Part shown: positions 1-8,627 of the stretch, piece after piece
How positions within the stretch are numbered: the first letter of the stretch is position 1
Layout of the letters: every line of letters starts with the position of its first letter
Assembly (NCBI RefSeq): GCF_000196655.1
Contig: NC_014253.1
Location: 1-64,000 of the forward strand
Reading direction: 5' to 3'
Source: Methanohalobium evestigatum Z-7303
GTDB lineage: Archaea > Halobacteriota > Methanosarcinia > Methanosarcinales > Methanosarcinaceae
DNA: 64,000 nucleotides
Program-made: the position numbers and the translations under genes
Notes under the pieces: generated by a model
The model's input: the letters and a program-made list of their open reading frames with translations, nothing else
What the model was told of the DNA's origin: nothing
Database searches by the model: none

Positions 1-48
1 TAAATATTATGAGATTAAATTAATATTACCCTGTTTTTTTATATATTT

Positions 49-76
49 TAATAAACATAGATCTCTATGTTTATTA
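49..76. repeat. 12-bp inverted repeat in the putative origin
   Basis: Arms at 49-60 and 65-76 are exact reverse complements around a 4-base centre (atct). It lies just left of the first ORB-like motif in AT-rich DNA, so it could be part of the unwinding region, an operator, or a terminator of whatever lies to the left. Confidence 0.6.
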
Positions 77-84
77 TATTCTCT

Positions 85-102
85 CCAGTAGAAATAATGG
101 GG
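85..102 (+). promoter_or_regulatory. ORB-like initiator binding site 1
   Basis: The 18 bases ccagtagaaataatgggg match 166-183 at 14 positions, including CCA, GAAA and the GGGG tail. This resembles the archaeal origin recognition box bound by Orc1/Cdc6; binding is inferred. Confidence 0.55.
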
Positions 103-165
103 AGGGTGGGTAGAACCTATATTATATATTTGAACTTTTAAAAATGAAAAATTCATTTTATAAGC

Positions 166-183
166 CCACTTGAAACAAAGGGG
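166..183 (+). promoter_or_regulatory. ORB-like initiator binding site 2
   Basis: The 18 bases ccacttgaaacaaagggg are the better of the two ORB-like copies, with a full GAAAC core and a G-string continuing into TTTT. It has the same orientation as the copy at 85-102, with 63 bases between the motifs. Confidence 0.6.
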
Positions 184-357
184 TTTTAACCATAAGCATT
201 AATAAGGTTTACTTCCATTGGAATTAAAGCAGTTAGATAGTTGATAATATGTATTTTAGTATCTTTAATGTGCTAGGGTACCCTACCGGATGGTGTACGG
301 TATATTAATTAAAATCAGATGTAAGGTATGTGATTAAAATGATAGGATGGATTTAAA

Positions 358-1596
358 ATGAAAAACGATGATCCGCTGGATAATTTATTTGATAAATTAC
401 TGGAAAACGAATCTATTTTTAAAAGTAAGGAAGTTTTGAGGCCATCGTATACACCAGAATTTTTACCACACCGAGATAGACAAATTAATAGTCTCGCTAC
501 AATACTTGTATCCGCTCTTCGTGGTGATACCCCTTCAAATATTCTCATATATGGTAAAACAGGTACTGGAAAAACAGCTGCTACAAGACATGTTGGATTT
601 GAACTGGAAAAAAAGAGTGAAAATCTGAATACTTTTTGCAGTGTTTTATATATAAACTGTGAGATTATCGATACCCAGTACCGTCTTGTGGCGAATCTTG
701 CAAGGCAGTTCGGTGAAGACATTCCCATGACAGGGTGGCCCACTGATCAGGTGTTTACTAAATTTAAAGAGACAATCGATTCCAAACAACAGGTTTTAAT
801 TATAATTTTGGATGAGGTTGATAAGTTAATTAAAAAAGGTGATGATGTTCTCTATAATTTATCCCGTATCAATGAAGACCTCAAAAATTCCAAGGTAAGT
901 ATTATCGGTGTATCAAACGACTTAAAGTTCACAGAATTTCTTGACCCCAGAGTTAAAAGTTCACTTGGTGAAGAAGAAATTGTTTTTCCCCCATATGATG
1001 CTGAACAGATAAGCGATATCCTTCACCAGAGGGCTGAAATGGCTTATAAAGAGGGTGTATTGGATGATATGGTTATTCCTTTGTGTTCTGCATTTGCTGC
1101 ACAGGAACATGGAGATGCGAGGAGAGCTCTTGACCTCTTAAGAGTTTCCGGTGAACTGGCTGAGCGTGAAAGTAAACAGGTGGTAGAGGAAAGGCATGTA
1201 AGGAATGCACAGGAAAAGATAGAAAACGACCGTATTGTAGAGGTGGTTCGAACACTGCCGACCCAGTCCAAACTTGCACTCTATAGTGTTATTTTGCTCA
1301 GGAAAAATGGTTATGTAAATGTAACCACAGGTGAAGTATATAACGTCTATCGCCAGTTGTCCCAAAACATCGATATGGATATACTTACCCAGAGACGGGT
1401 AACCGACCTTATTTCAGAACTGGATATGCTTGGAATTTTAAATGCTGTTGTTGTAAGTAAAGGACGCTACGGAAGAACCAAGGAAATCGATTTAAGTGTT
1501 CCTGTGGAAAGTACTCTTGAAGTTCTTTTTGAAGATTATAAATTAAAACCCCTTGAAAACTTCAAACCTGTAATAACCAGTCAGACCCATCTATAA
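358..1596 (+). CDS. orc1: Orc1/Cdc6 replication initiator
   Basis: This AAA+ ATPase recognises origin DNA and loads the MCM helicase. The 412-residue protein has Walker A GKTGTGKT at 66-73, Walker B ending LDEVD near 147-154, a sensor 1 Asn near 187, a sensor 2 GDARRALD near 252-259, and a C-terminal winged-helix region from about 290. The length is normal for euryarchaeal Orc1. The ATG at 358 is preceded by a weak purine-rich stretch (aggatgg). The ORB-like sites directly upstream support its being the origin-linked copy. The next gene is convergent. Confidence 0.95.
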   Translation: MKNDDPLDNLFDKLLENESIFKSKEVLRPSYTPEFLPHRDRQINSLATILVSALRGDTPSNILIYGKTGTGKTAATRHVGFELEKKSENLNTFCSVLYINCEIIDTQYRLVANLARQFGEDIPMTGWPTDQVFTKFKETIDSKQQVLIIILDEVDKLIKKGDDVLYNLSRINEDLKNSKVSIIGVSNDLKFTEFLDPRVKSSLGEEEIVFPPYDAEQISDILHQRAEMAYKEGVLDDMVIPLCSAFAAQEHGDARRALDLLRVSGELAERESKQVVEERHVRNAQEKIENDRIVEVVRTLPTQSKLALYSVILLRKNGYVNVTTGEVYNVYRQLSQNIDMDILTQRRVTDLISELDMLGILNAVVVSKGRYGRTKEIDLSVPVESTLEVLFEDYKLKPLENFKPVITSQTHL

Positions 1597-1604
1597 GATA
1601 CAGG

Positions 1605-2642
1605 TTATTTCATCATTTTTTTCATTATATCTGTATCTTTTAGAATTTTAAAACTGATAATACCTCCTACAACAAGGTTCATGTAAAATGTAAGAGCTCG
1701 CCAAGCGACTACAATAATTCCAAGTATGGAAGACGGTACAAAAACCGAAAATAGAGTTGTGGCACCCAGTTCAGCTATACCACTGGAACCTGGAGTAGCA
1801 GGTATAACTATAAGAAGTATTAGCAATACCTGTGCAGCATAAACAAGTAAAAGCTGTGGTTCCTGATTGAGTCCCAGTAAAATTACAGGTAGCATTGTGA
1901 ACTCGACAATCCAGAAAAGTGCAGTACATCCAGCACCATAAAGGAGACCTCTTCTTCCGTCTTTTAAAAACGTTACAAGGCTTTCATGGAACTGTTCAAG
2001 TTCATGGTCTATCTGCTCAATTAATTTATGATGTTTACCTTCTGATTTTTTCCCTAATAAACCTGTAATTTTATCAACAATATAATGCATTCCAGATTTT
2101 GTTTTTTCCGGTTTCCATATTGTATATATTAGCAATACTAAAATTACAGCCATAAAGATTTGACCTATTGCAAATATAGTATCTATCTTGGAATCCTGCA
2201 TTATATCTCTGAATATATATAACGCAAAAGGAGCAAATGTTAGCATCAGAATGGCGTCCATTATTCTTTCTCCCAGTACCACTGCACTTGCACGTCCAAC
2301 TGGAAGATTTTCTTTATACAGGAGATGAACTCTTAATGGTTCTCCACCAACTGAAGAAGGAGTAAGGGCTGCCACAAATGTACTTGAAGTTACAATTTCA
2401 ATGCATCTAATGAGTTTAGTTTTATGCCCAAGGGCATTTGACATTAATTGTGTCCTTGCACCCCATATGACATATGAAAAAGAGTGTAAAGCTACAGCTA
2501 ACAATAAATATTCAGTTTTGACTTCTTTTATGATTTCAAATGTAGTAGGGTCGACGGTAAAAACGAGTACTACTATTATCGAGATAAAACTGATTAAAAG
2601 AGACAGAGGTAACCATTTACCGAATTTGTTCATGGGACACAT
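1605..2642 (-). CDS. Flippase-like (LPG synthase TM / UPF0104) membrane protein
   Basis: A polytopic membrane protein of about 345 residues with roughly eight hydrophobic segments. It carries the TPSSVGGEP and ATPGSSGIAELG signatures of the lysylphosphatidylglycerol-synthase transmembrane (flippase-like) family. The soluble aminoacyl-transfer domain of bacterial MprF is absent, so lipid or glycolipid translocation is more likely than lysyl-PG synthesis, though the substrate is unknown. A second ATG three codons in (2633) is an equally possible start, and neither has a clear Shine-Dalgarno. The divergent glycosyltransferase next door hints at a role in lipid or surface glycan assembly (inference). 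Confidence 0.8.
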   Translation of the reverse strand: MCPMNKFGKWLPLSLLISFISIIVVLVFTVDPTTFEIIKEVKTEYLLLAVALHSFSYVIWGARTQLMSNALGHKTKLIRCIEIVTSSTFVAALTPSSVGGEPLRVHLLYKENLPVGRASAVVLGERIMDAILMLTFAPFALYIFRDIMQDSKIDTIFAIGQIFMAVILVLLIYTIWKPEKTKSGMHYIVDKITGLLGKKSEGKHHKLIEQIDHELEQFHESLVTFLKDGRRGLLYGAGCTALFWIVEFTMLPVILLGLNQEPQLLLVYAAQVLLILLIVIPATPGSSGIAELGATTLFSVFVPSSILGIIVVAWRALTFYMNLVVGGIISFKILKDTDIMKKMMK

Positions 2643-2808
2643 TTTTTAATTGTTATGTTTTGTTAGATTAGCATTCTATGTTCATCCTTTAGTATGGAAA
2701 TATAAAAAAACTGCTATAACATGTATTTATATTTTGTTAAATGCATGCTGGATGTTAATATAATTTTAAGAATTTGTATTTTTGTATAACAAAAAGAGGT
2801 TTTGCCAA

Positions 2809-3933
2809 ATGAAAATATTGATACTGGTATGTGGTGAAGGATTGGGTCATACAAGTCGCTGTGTTTCTCTTGGAAGGGAACTAACATCTGCAAACCATGA
2901 GGTTCTATTTGGAGCGTATGGATATTCCAAAGAATTTATTGAAGGAAGTGGTTATCAGACACGTGAAATACCGTCTGAAATCAGGCTTGTTGGCAGATCA
3001 GGATCACTTGATTTGAAAGCATCAATCGGGGCAACGCTTAAAGAAGGTGATTTATTGGGTGCCCCAAGAATTTTTAGATTGTTTAATGAATTTAATCCTG
3101 ATGCAGTGGTCTCGGACAGTTACTATCTGGGTGTACTGGCGGCAAAAGCCAAAAAGTTACCTGTGTATTTTATAATCAATCAATCAAATATGGAAGAATT
3201 TTTCAAAAACAAAGGTGTCCCATATAAACTAATAGGCGAAATTGTAAAACGTTTTTACAGCACAGTTTTTAAAAAAGTGGATAAAATTGTAATTCCTGAT
3301 TTTCCCATGCCTTATACTATCTGTCAATATAACCTCTCGTTTCAACCAGAAATAGCTGAAAATGTATTTTATAGCGGACCATTGATAAAAAGAAAATATC
3401 ATGAAGTGGAAGCCAAACCCCTTGATAAACCTCATATATTATCGGCTGTGGGTGGTTTTGGATACAGAGAGCCTATATTCAGAAAGGTGATTGAAACAGC
3501 AAAAAAGGACAGCAGTATCAATTATACATTGATGATGGGTCCTACTATTGACCCGGAAAAATACTCCAATCTCCCGGAAAACGTTGGTGTTATGGATTTT
3601 TATAGTGAACCTTTCCCTTATTTTAAAAGTGTAGATGCTGTAATCGCTCCGGGGGGTCATACCACTATCATGGAGGCGTTGAGTTTTGGTGTACCTGTAT
3701 TATCATTCCCTGATATGAACCACAGCGAACAGGAAAATAATGCCAGGGTAATTGATGAGATGGGTTATGGTCGATGTTTGAATTATTCCACATCTTCAGA
3801 AGAACTTTTGCATTGTATTAAGGAAATAACTGATAACAGTAAATTTAAAGAAAACACACAAAAATTAAAGGATATTAGTAAAGACCTTGATGGTCCAGTA
3901 GCAATTATGAAAATGCTGGAAAACCGTGAGTAA
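2809..3933 (+). CDS. MJ1255-type glycosyltransferase (GT-B fold)
   Basis: A 374-residue protein of the MJ1255/VC2487 glycosyltransferase family, related to UDP-glucuronosyl/MurG-like enzymes. The N-terminal strand MKILILVCGEGLGHTSR is a glycine-rich loop typical of this fold. The C-terminal GGHTTIMEALSFGVP matches the nucleotide-sugar binding region. The ATG at 2809 is chosen because GAGGT at 2796-2800 is well spaced, rather than an in-frame TTG at 2782. Acceptor and donor are not identifiable. The convergent signal peptidase gene starts at the next base. Confidence 0.8.
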   Translation: MKILILVCGEGLGHTSRCVSLGRELTSANHEVLFGAYGYSKEFIEGSGYQTREIPSEIRLVGRSGSLDLKASIGATLKEGDLLGAPRIFRLFNEFNPDAVVSDSYYLGVLAAKAKKLPVYFIINQSNMEEFFKNKGVPYKLIGEIVKRFYSTVFKKVDKIVIPDFPMPYTICQYNLSFQPEIAENVFYSGPLIKRKYHEVEAKPLDKPHILSAVGGFGYREPIFRKVIETAKKDSSINYTLMMGPTIDPEKYSNLPENVGVMDFYSEPFPYFKSVDAVIAPGGHTTIMEALSFGVPVLSFPDMNHSEQENNARVIDEMGYGRCLNYSTSSEELLHCIKEITDNSKFKENTQKLKDISKDLDGPVAIMKMLENRE

Positions 3934-4488
3934 TTATCCGGGTACTATCAGCCTGAGGTATCCTATATATGGTATTCTGTATCTTGCAACACCGATTACC
4001 CATTCATCCTTTACCGGACGATGGTAGCTTATAGAGCCCTGTTGGTCAAAATGGTTATTTGTATTCGGGTTGTCTCCTTTGGTAATATAGCCGTTGTAGG
4101 GTGCAGAAGGTCCGCCGTTCCACATGGGTTCACCTTTTTCTACGTGATACATGGCTCTATGTATAACCGGTGTAACGCCTTCTCTCCCGTAGGGCTGGTA
4201 TAAAATCACATCCCCTTCGTTACCAAATGATGTATAGTTGTTGCTTGATGTGTGCGTTTGTATCTGTGTCCGGTCTATATCTTCTACAAATATAATGTCG
4301 CCTACATGAATATTTGGCTCCATACTACCTGATTCAACAGCAACCATTGGGGTCCACATTCCAAATACAATTTGTGAAAAAGATGCAAATATAGCCACAG
4401 CTAAGAATACTACTGTAATATCCCTAAGAAGAGATACCCAGAAATTATCACTATGTCTGAAAGAATTTATTGCATCTTTTAAATTCAT
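3934..4488 (-). CDS. Signal peptidase I, archaeal Sec11 type
   Basis: Membrane protease that removes signal peptides from secreted proteins. In the 184 residues, a transmembrane helix at about 22-45 is followed by the ESGSMEPN box with nucleophile Ser55. His110 in VIHR and Asp residues in the KGDNPNTNNHFD region (139-148) fit the Ser-His-Asp arrangement of archaeal/ER Sec11 enzymes, in contrast to the Ser-Lys bacterial type. A second hydrophobic stretch lies at the C-terminus. GTGAGG precedes the ATG by 4 bases. Confidence 0.9.
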   Translation of the reverse strand: MNLKDAINSFRHSDNFWVSLLRDITVVFLAVAIFASFSQIVFGMWTPMVAVESGSMEPNIHVGDIIFVEDIDRTQIQTHTSSNNYTSFGNEGDVILYQPYGREGVTPVIHRAMYHVEKGEPMWNGGPSAPYNGYITKGDNPNTNNHFDQQGSISYHRPVKDEWVIGVARYRIPYIGYLRLIVPG

Positions 4489-4630
4489 AAAACCTCACTG
4501 AATCATACAGTTGCTTTATTTAAATAAGTAACTTTTAATGAGTAGTTTATTATAAAAAACAAATAAATTCAAACGAAATACTAATAGGATTTGAATACCC
4601 CTATATTCAATTGGTAAATAAGGGTCTATT

Positions 4631-6208
4631 ATGAGCGAAACCGATGTTTTGAGAATGTTTGCAGAGGCAGGTTACCAGATTAGTCCGGATGCAGCCGAGC
4701 TAATAGCATCACAAAGTTCACAGGATGAACTGGTGGATTATGTTCTCAAAAACATCGATGATTCTGTACTTGTTGTTGATGTTGATGATATAGACCTTGA
4801 TGGTTTTTTATCCCATAATGGAAATGGTTCAGAAAATGATACATCAACTGTAACTGAGAATTCGGCAGAACCAGAACTAAATTGTTCATCTGAACCTTTT
4901 AATGCATCCCCTGTTACCCATTCTTCCCAGTTACAATCATCGTTTTCACCCGATTTATCAGGAAAAACAGCCAATCCGGTTAAAGTAATTTCTGATATAA
5001 CAAATCAGTCGACCTGTGTCGGAGAATATATGGAATTTGTACAGTATTTTAGAGATAGATACAGTAAACTTAGTGAGATAATACGTGGAAGAATTAATGC
5101 AAGACCAGTAGAAAGCCTTACCAAAAACCGAAGACTGGGTGATGGGGGAAACAATGATGAAGTATCTGTTATAGGTATGATATCAGATGTGAGAACAACC
5201 ACAAACGGTCATAAGCTTATTGAAATAGAGGACAACACCGGTTCACTTTCTGTTCTGGTACGCACAGCAGATAAAGAATTATTTGAACAGGCAAATTCAT
5301 TTGTTCTGGACGAAGTTGTTGGTGTAACAGGGATGCTGACCAACGATAAAAAATTGTTAATAGCGTCCAAATTCACGTTGCCCGACCTTCCCAATACCAA
5401 TTTCACAAACAAAGGCAGTCATGGTAAAGCGGTGTTTATCTCTGATGTACATGTAGGCAGTTCGACATTCCTTGAAGATGAGTGGTTGAGATTTATCGAT
5501 TTTTTGAACGGGTATATTGATGACAAAAAAATGCAGGATATCTCAAATGATATTAGGTATGTTGTTGTCTCAGGTGACCTTGTGGATGGTATAGGAATAT
5601 ATCCAGGTCAGGATAAGGAACTTTCTATACCGGATGTATATGAGCAGTACAGGAAAGCGGCTGAATATTTCAAACAGATACCTGAACATATCACGGTTAT
5701 TATAGGTCCGGGAAATCACGATGCAGTAAGACAGGCAGAACCTCAGCCATGTTTTGGGGAAGAATTAAAATCCTATTTCCCGAAAAACGTCACTTTTGTG
5801 GGTAATCCAGCAATGGTTGACCTTGACGGTGTTAAAGTATTGATGTATCATGGTCGTTCTATCGATGATTTTGTTGCATCAGTACCTCATGTATCCTATC
5901 AAAAACCAACTACAGCAATGGTTGAAATGATGAAATTCAGACATCTTTCTCCCATCTATGGAGGGAGAGTTTCAATTGCACCTGAAAAACATGACCATTT
6001 TGTAATAAATCAGATACCTGATATACTCCATTGTGGACATGTACATACAGTAGGTGTTGAACCCTACAAGAACGTTCTGTTAATTAATTCTGGTACATGG
6101 CAGTCACAAACAGAATTTCAGAAAAGAGTAAACTTGGTTCCCGACCCTGCCAGAGTTCCGGTGGTTGACCTCTCGAATATGAAAACATCCATACTTAAAT
6201 TCAACTAA
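4631..6208 (+). CDS. polB: DNA polymerase D small subunit (DP1)
   Basis: Small exonuclease subunit of the euryarchaeal replicative polymerase PolD. After an N-terminal UBA-like helical segment and a low-complexity Ser/Asn-rich linker (about 60-125) comes an OB fold (about 175-260). The calcineurin-like phosphoesterase domain follows, with SDVHVGS (about 271), GDLVDG (about 315), GNHD (about 361) and GHVHT (about 470), so the metal-binding residues for 3'-5' exonuclease activity are intact. The 525-residue length fits the family. The large subunit DP2 is not in the window. Confidence 0.93.
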   Translation: MSETDVLRMFAEAGYQISPDAAELIASQSSQDELVDYVLKNIDDSVLVVDVDDIDLDGFLSHNGNGSENDTSTVTENSAEPELNCSSEPFNASPVTHSSQLQSSFSPDLSGKTANPVKVISDITNQSTCVGEYMEFVQYFRDRYSKLSEIIRGRINARPVESLTKNRRLGDGGNNDEVSVIGMISDVRTTTNGHKLIEIEDNTGSLSVLVRTADKELFEQANSFVLDEVVGVTGMLTNDKKLLIASKFTLPDLPNTNFTNKGSHGKAVFISDVHVGSSTFLEDEWLRFIDFLNGYIDDKKMQDISNDIRYVVVSGDLVDGIGIYPGQDKELSIPDVYEQYRKAAEYFKQIPEHITVIIGPGNHDAVRQAEPQPCFGEELKSYFPKNVTFVGNPAMVDLDGVKVLMYHGRSIDDFVASVPHVSYQKPTTAMVEMMKFRHLSPIYGGRVSIAPEKHDHFVINQIPDILHCGHVHTVGVEPYKNVLLINSGTWQSQTEFQKRVNLVPDPARVPVVDLSNMKTSILKFN

Positions 6209-6222
6209 ATCATCCCGGTTGT

Positions 6223-6230
6223 TTTATATA
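6223..6230 (+). promoter_or_regulatory. TATA box of taw1, leaderless spacing
   Basis: tttatata is centred about 29 bases before the ATG at 6256, so transcription should start within a few bases of the start codon. No Shine-Dalgarno is present. Confidence 0.55.
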
Positions 6231-6255
6231 TCTAAAATCTTAAATAAAAGTTAAA

Positions 6256-7191
6256 ATGCCCGACCAAATATACAATAATATTCCAGATTTCAGGACCCTT
6301 TTAAAAAATCAGGGATACAGTCTGGTAGGTAACCATTCAGCGGTAAAGACATGTCTCTGGCTCAAACGCTCTATTAAAGACGAGGGAGCTTGCTATAAAT
6401 CACGATTTTACGGTATAAAGTCCCACTGCTGTATACAGATGACCCCCACGCTTTTATGCAATCAAAAATGTATTCATTGCTGGCGTCCTACTGAAATTGA
6501 AGTACCGGCTCCTGAAGAATGGGACTCTCCAGTTGAAATAATGGGGTCTTCTATATACGCCCAACGTAAACTAATTTCTGGTTTTGGAGGTTCAGCTCCC
6601 AGAGAACGTTGGATGGAAGCCAACAAACCTGAACATGCAGCTATATCCCTTTCTGGAGAGCCGACACTCTATCCCTACCTTCCAGAGTTAATTGATGAAT
6701 TTACAAAGGAGGGCATAACTACCTTTGTGGTAACCAACGGTACCAGACCAGAAATGATAACAAGGATAAGACCAACCCAACTTTATCTCAGTCTGGATGC
6801 ACCTGATAAAAACACCTATTTAGAAGTATGCAATCCTGAATCTCCTGAATTGTGGGAAAATATAAAAAAATCACTTTCTAATCTGTATAGCAAAGATGTC
6901 AGAACAGTAGTCAGGATTACCCTTATAAAAGGTGTAAACATGTATAATCCTGAAGGTTTTGCAGAACTGATTAATACAGCAAAACCTGATTTTGTTGAAA
7001 TCAAGGCTTATATGCATCTTGGATTTTCCCGTGGGCGTCTCTCCCGTGAATCCATGCCTTCTCATGATGAGGTATATGCATTTGCAAGCAAAATCGCTGA
7101 CTATCTGGATTATGAAGTGGCAGATAATGTTGAAATCAGTCGTGTAGTTCTTTTATCAAGACCTTTAGAACCACTTCCAGGACAGTCATAA
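6256..7191 (+). CDS. taw1: 4-demethylwyosine synthase Taw1 (radical SAM)
   Basis: Makes the tricyclic base 4-demethylwyosine from m1G37 of tRNA-Phe using pyruvate. The 311-residue protein has the radical SAM motif CNQKCIHC (Cys68, 72, 75) and the family-typical SLSGEPTLYP and LSLDAP segments. An upstream Cys pair in the SHCC region could help bind the second cluster known in Taw1. It appears to be a single gene transcribed from its own TATA box as a near-leaderless message. Partner enzymes (Trm5, Taw2) are not in this window. Confidence 0.92.
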   Translation: MPDQIYNNIPDFRTLLKNQGYSLVGNHSAVKTCLWLKRSIKDEGACYKSRFYGIKSHCCIQMTPTLLCNQKCIHCWRPTEIEVPAPEEWDSPVEIMGSSIYAQRKLISGFGGSAPRERWMEANKPEHAAISLSGEPTLYPYLPELIDEFTKEGITTFVVTNGTRPEMITRIRPTQLYLSLDAPDKNTYLEVCNPESPELWENIKKSLSNLYSKDVRTVVRITLIKGVNMYNPEGFAELINTAKPDFVEIKAYMHLGFSRGRLSRESMPSHDEVYAFASKIADYLDYEVADNVEISRVVLLSRPLEPLPGQS

Positions 7192-7351
7192 CCTATATCT
7201 ATAGTAAATCACATAGGGAAAACGACTATAGAACAAGGTTTACCCTTTTGTGACAATATAAAACCCGTTTCTTTGCCTGATGCAATTATTTTGCTAATTA
7301 ATAAATCACATTATTATCACAAATTCAAGTTAATCACGGAGTACCTATAAT

Positions 7352-8593
7352 ATGGTAGAACAATCAGCACATGACAAATACGAATTCAAGAAAAAACTTG
7401 AAGAATTAAGGAATAAAAAGGGAAGAGGTACCGAATTAATATCCCTGTATCTACCACCGGACAAACCTATATCTGAAGTAACATCCCAGCTTAAAGATGA
7501 ATATGGACAGGCATCAAATATCAAATCCAAGGTAACCAGGACTAATGTACAGGGTGCAATTGATTCACTGGTCTCCAGACTTAAATATCTGGAAGAAGTA
7601 CCTGAAAACGGTATTGTATTTTTCACAGGTGCAGTTGATGTCGGGGCTAACAAAACCAATATGGAGACCACTGTTATTGAGCCGCCTGAGCAACTTGTTA
7701 CTTACAGATATCACTGTGATTCATCCTTTTTCTTGGAACCAATGGAAGATATGCTCAAGGAAAGCAAGACCTATGGTCTGGTTGTGCTTGACAGGCGGGA
7801 GGCTACTATAGGTTTGCTTGTTGGAAAGCGTATAGAAACGCATAGACATTTGACTTCTACAGTTCCCGGAAAACAGAAAAAAGGAGGTCAGAGTGCGGAC
7901 AGGTTTGAGCAATTAAGGTTGATAGCAATCCATGATTTTAATAAACGTATAGGTGAAGCTGCAAGTGATGTTTTCCTGAATGTAGACCAGGAAAACTTTG
8001 AAGGTGTACTTATAGGCGGACCATCTCCCACCAAAGAAGAGTTCAAAGAAGGTGAATTTCTTCACCATGAAATCCAGAAAAAAATACTGGGAATGTTTGA
8101 TGTCTCCTATACAGATGAATCCGGATTATCCGAACTTGTTAATGCTGCAACCGATAAACTGGCTGACATAGACCTGATGAAAGAAAAAAAGCTTATGAGG
8201 CAGTTTTTCAATGAATTGATTGCTGAATCCGGTAAAGCTGCATATGGTGAAGAGACTGTAAGAAAGAATCTTGAAATTGGTGCCGTTAATACATTGCTAA
8301 TTTCTGAGGATATGAAGTCAGAAAGGGATATTATCCGGTGTAGTTCATGTGGATATAAGACCTCATTTACACGCAAACCATCAGGTCAGGTGACAGATTA
8401 TGGAACCTGCCCAAAATGCGGTGGTTCTTTTGAGTTTGTTGACAGTATCGATATTGTTGAAGACCTTTCTACTATGGCAGACCAGACAGGAGCAAAAGTA
8501 GAATTTATATCAACCGAATTTGAAGAAGGTTCACAGCTTTTGAATGCGTTTGGTGGTATCGTGGCTATATTGCGGTATAACACCGGAATCTAA
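7352..8593 (+). CDS. prf1: Peptide chain release factor aRF1
   Basis: Reads stop codons and releases the finished peptide. The 413 residues hold the NIKS stop-recognition motif at 56-59, the YxCxxxF motif (YHCDSSF, about 120-126), the catalytic GGQ at 178-180, and a C-terminal minidomain with two CxxC pairs near 340-370. All known functional motifs are intact. If the organism uses UAG for pyrrolysine, as relatives do, this aRF1 competes at UAG; nothing in this window shows that directly. An argS gene follows 34 bases downstream in the same direction. Confidence 0.96.
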   Translation: MVEQSAHDKYEFKKKLEELRNKKGRGTELISLYLPPDKPISEVTSQLKDEYGQASNIKSKVTRTNVQGAIDSLVSRLKYLEEVPENGIVFFTGAVDVGANKTNMETTVIEPPEQLVTYRYHCDSSFFLEPMEDMLKESKTYGLVVLDRREATIGLLVGKRIETHRHLTSTVPGKQKKGGQSADRFEQLRLIAIHDFNKRIGEAASDVFLNVDQENFEGVLIGGPSPTKEEFKEGEFLHHEIQKKILGMFDVSYTDESGLSELVNAATDKLADIDLMKEKKLMRQFFNELIAESGKAAYGEETVRKNLEIGAVNTLLISEDMKSERDIIRCSSCGYKTSFTRKPSGQVTDYGTCPKCGGSFEFVDSIDIVEDLSTMADQTGAKVEFISTEFEEGSQLLNAFGGIVAILRYNTGI

Positions 8594-8627
8594 TTTTTAT
8601 TAAAAGAATAGCTTATTGGGTGATTTT

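Larger units (their letters stand above)
1..357. other. Putative chromosomal replication origin upstream of orc1
   Basis: No gene is seen here. The stretch is AT-rich and holds two G-tailed motifs that fit one pattern (CCANTNGAAANAANGGGG, at 85-102 and 166-183), a weaker third copy near 214-231, and several dyads: 12-bp arms at 49-60/65-76, 8-bp arms at 141-148/152-159, and a 12-bp perfect palindrome at 274-285. Euryarchaeal origins usually sit next to orc1/cdc6 and carry origin recognition boxes with a GAAAC core and a G-string, so this is inferred to be an oriC. A plain orc1 promoter region with autoregulatory sites is the alternative. Confidence 0.65.

Noticed and set aside
2782-2808. Upstream TTG start for the glycosyltransferase.
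   Set aside because: GAGGT at 2796-2800 points to ATG 2809, which also gives the conserved N-terminus.
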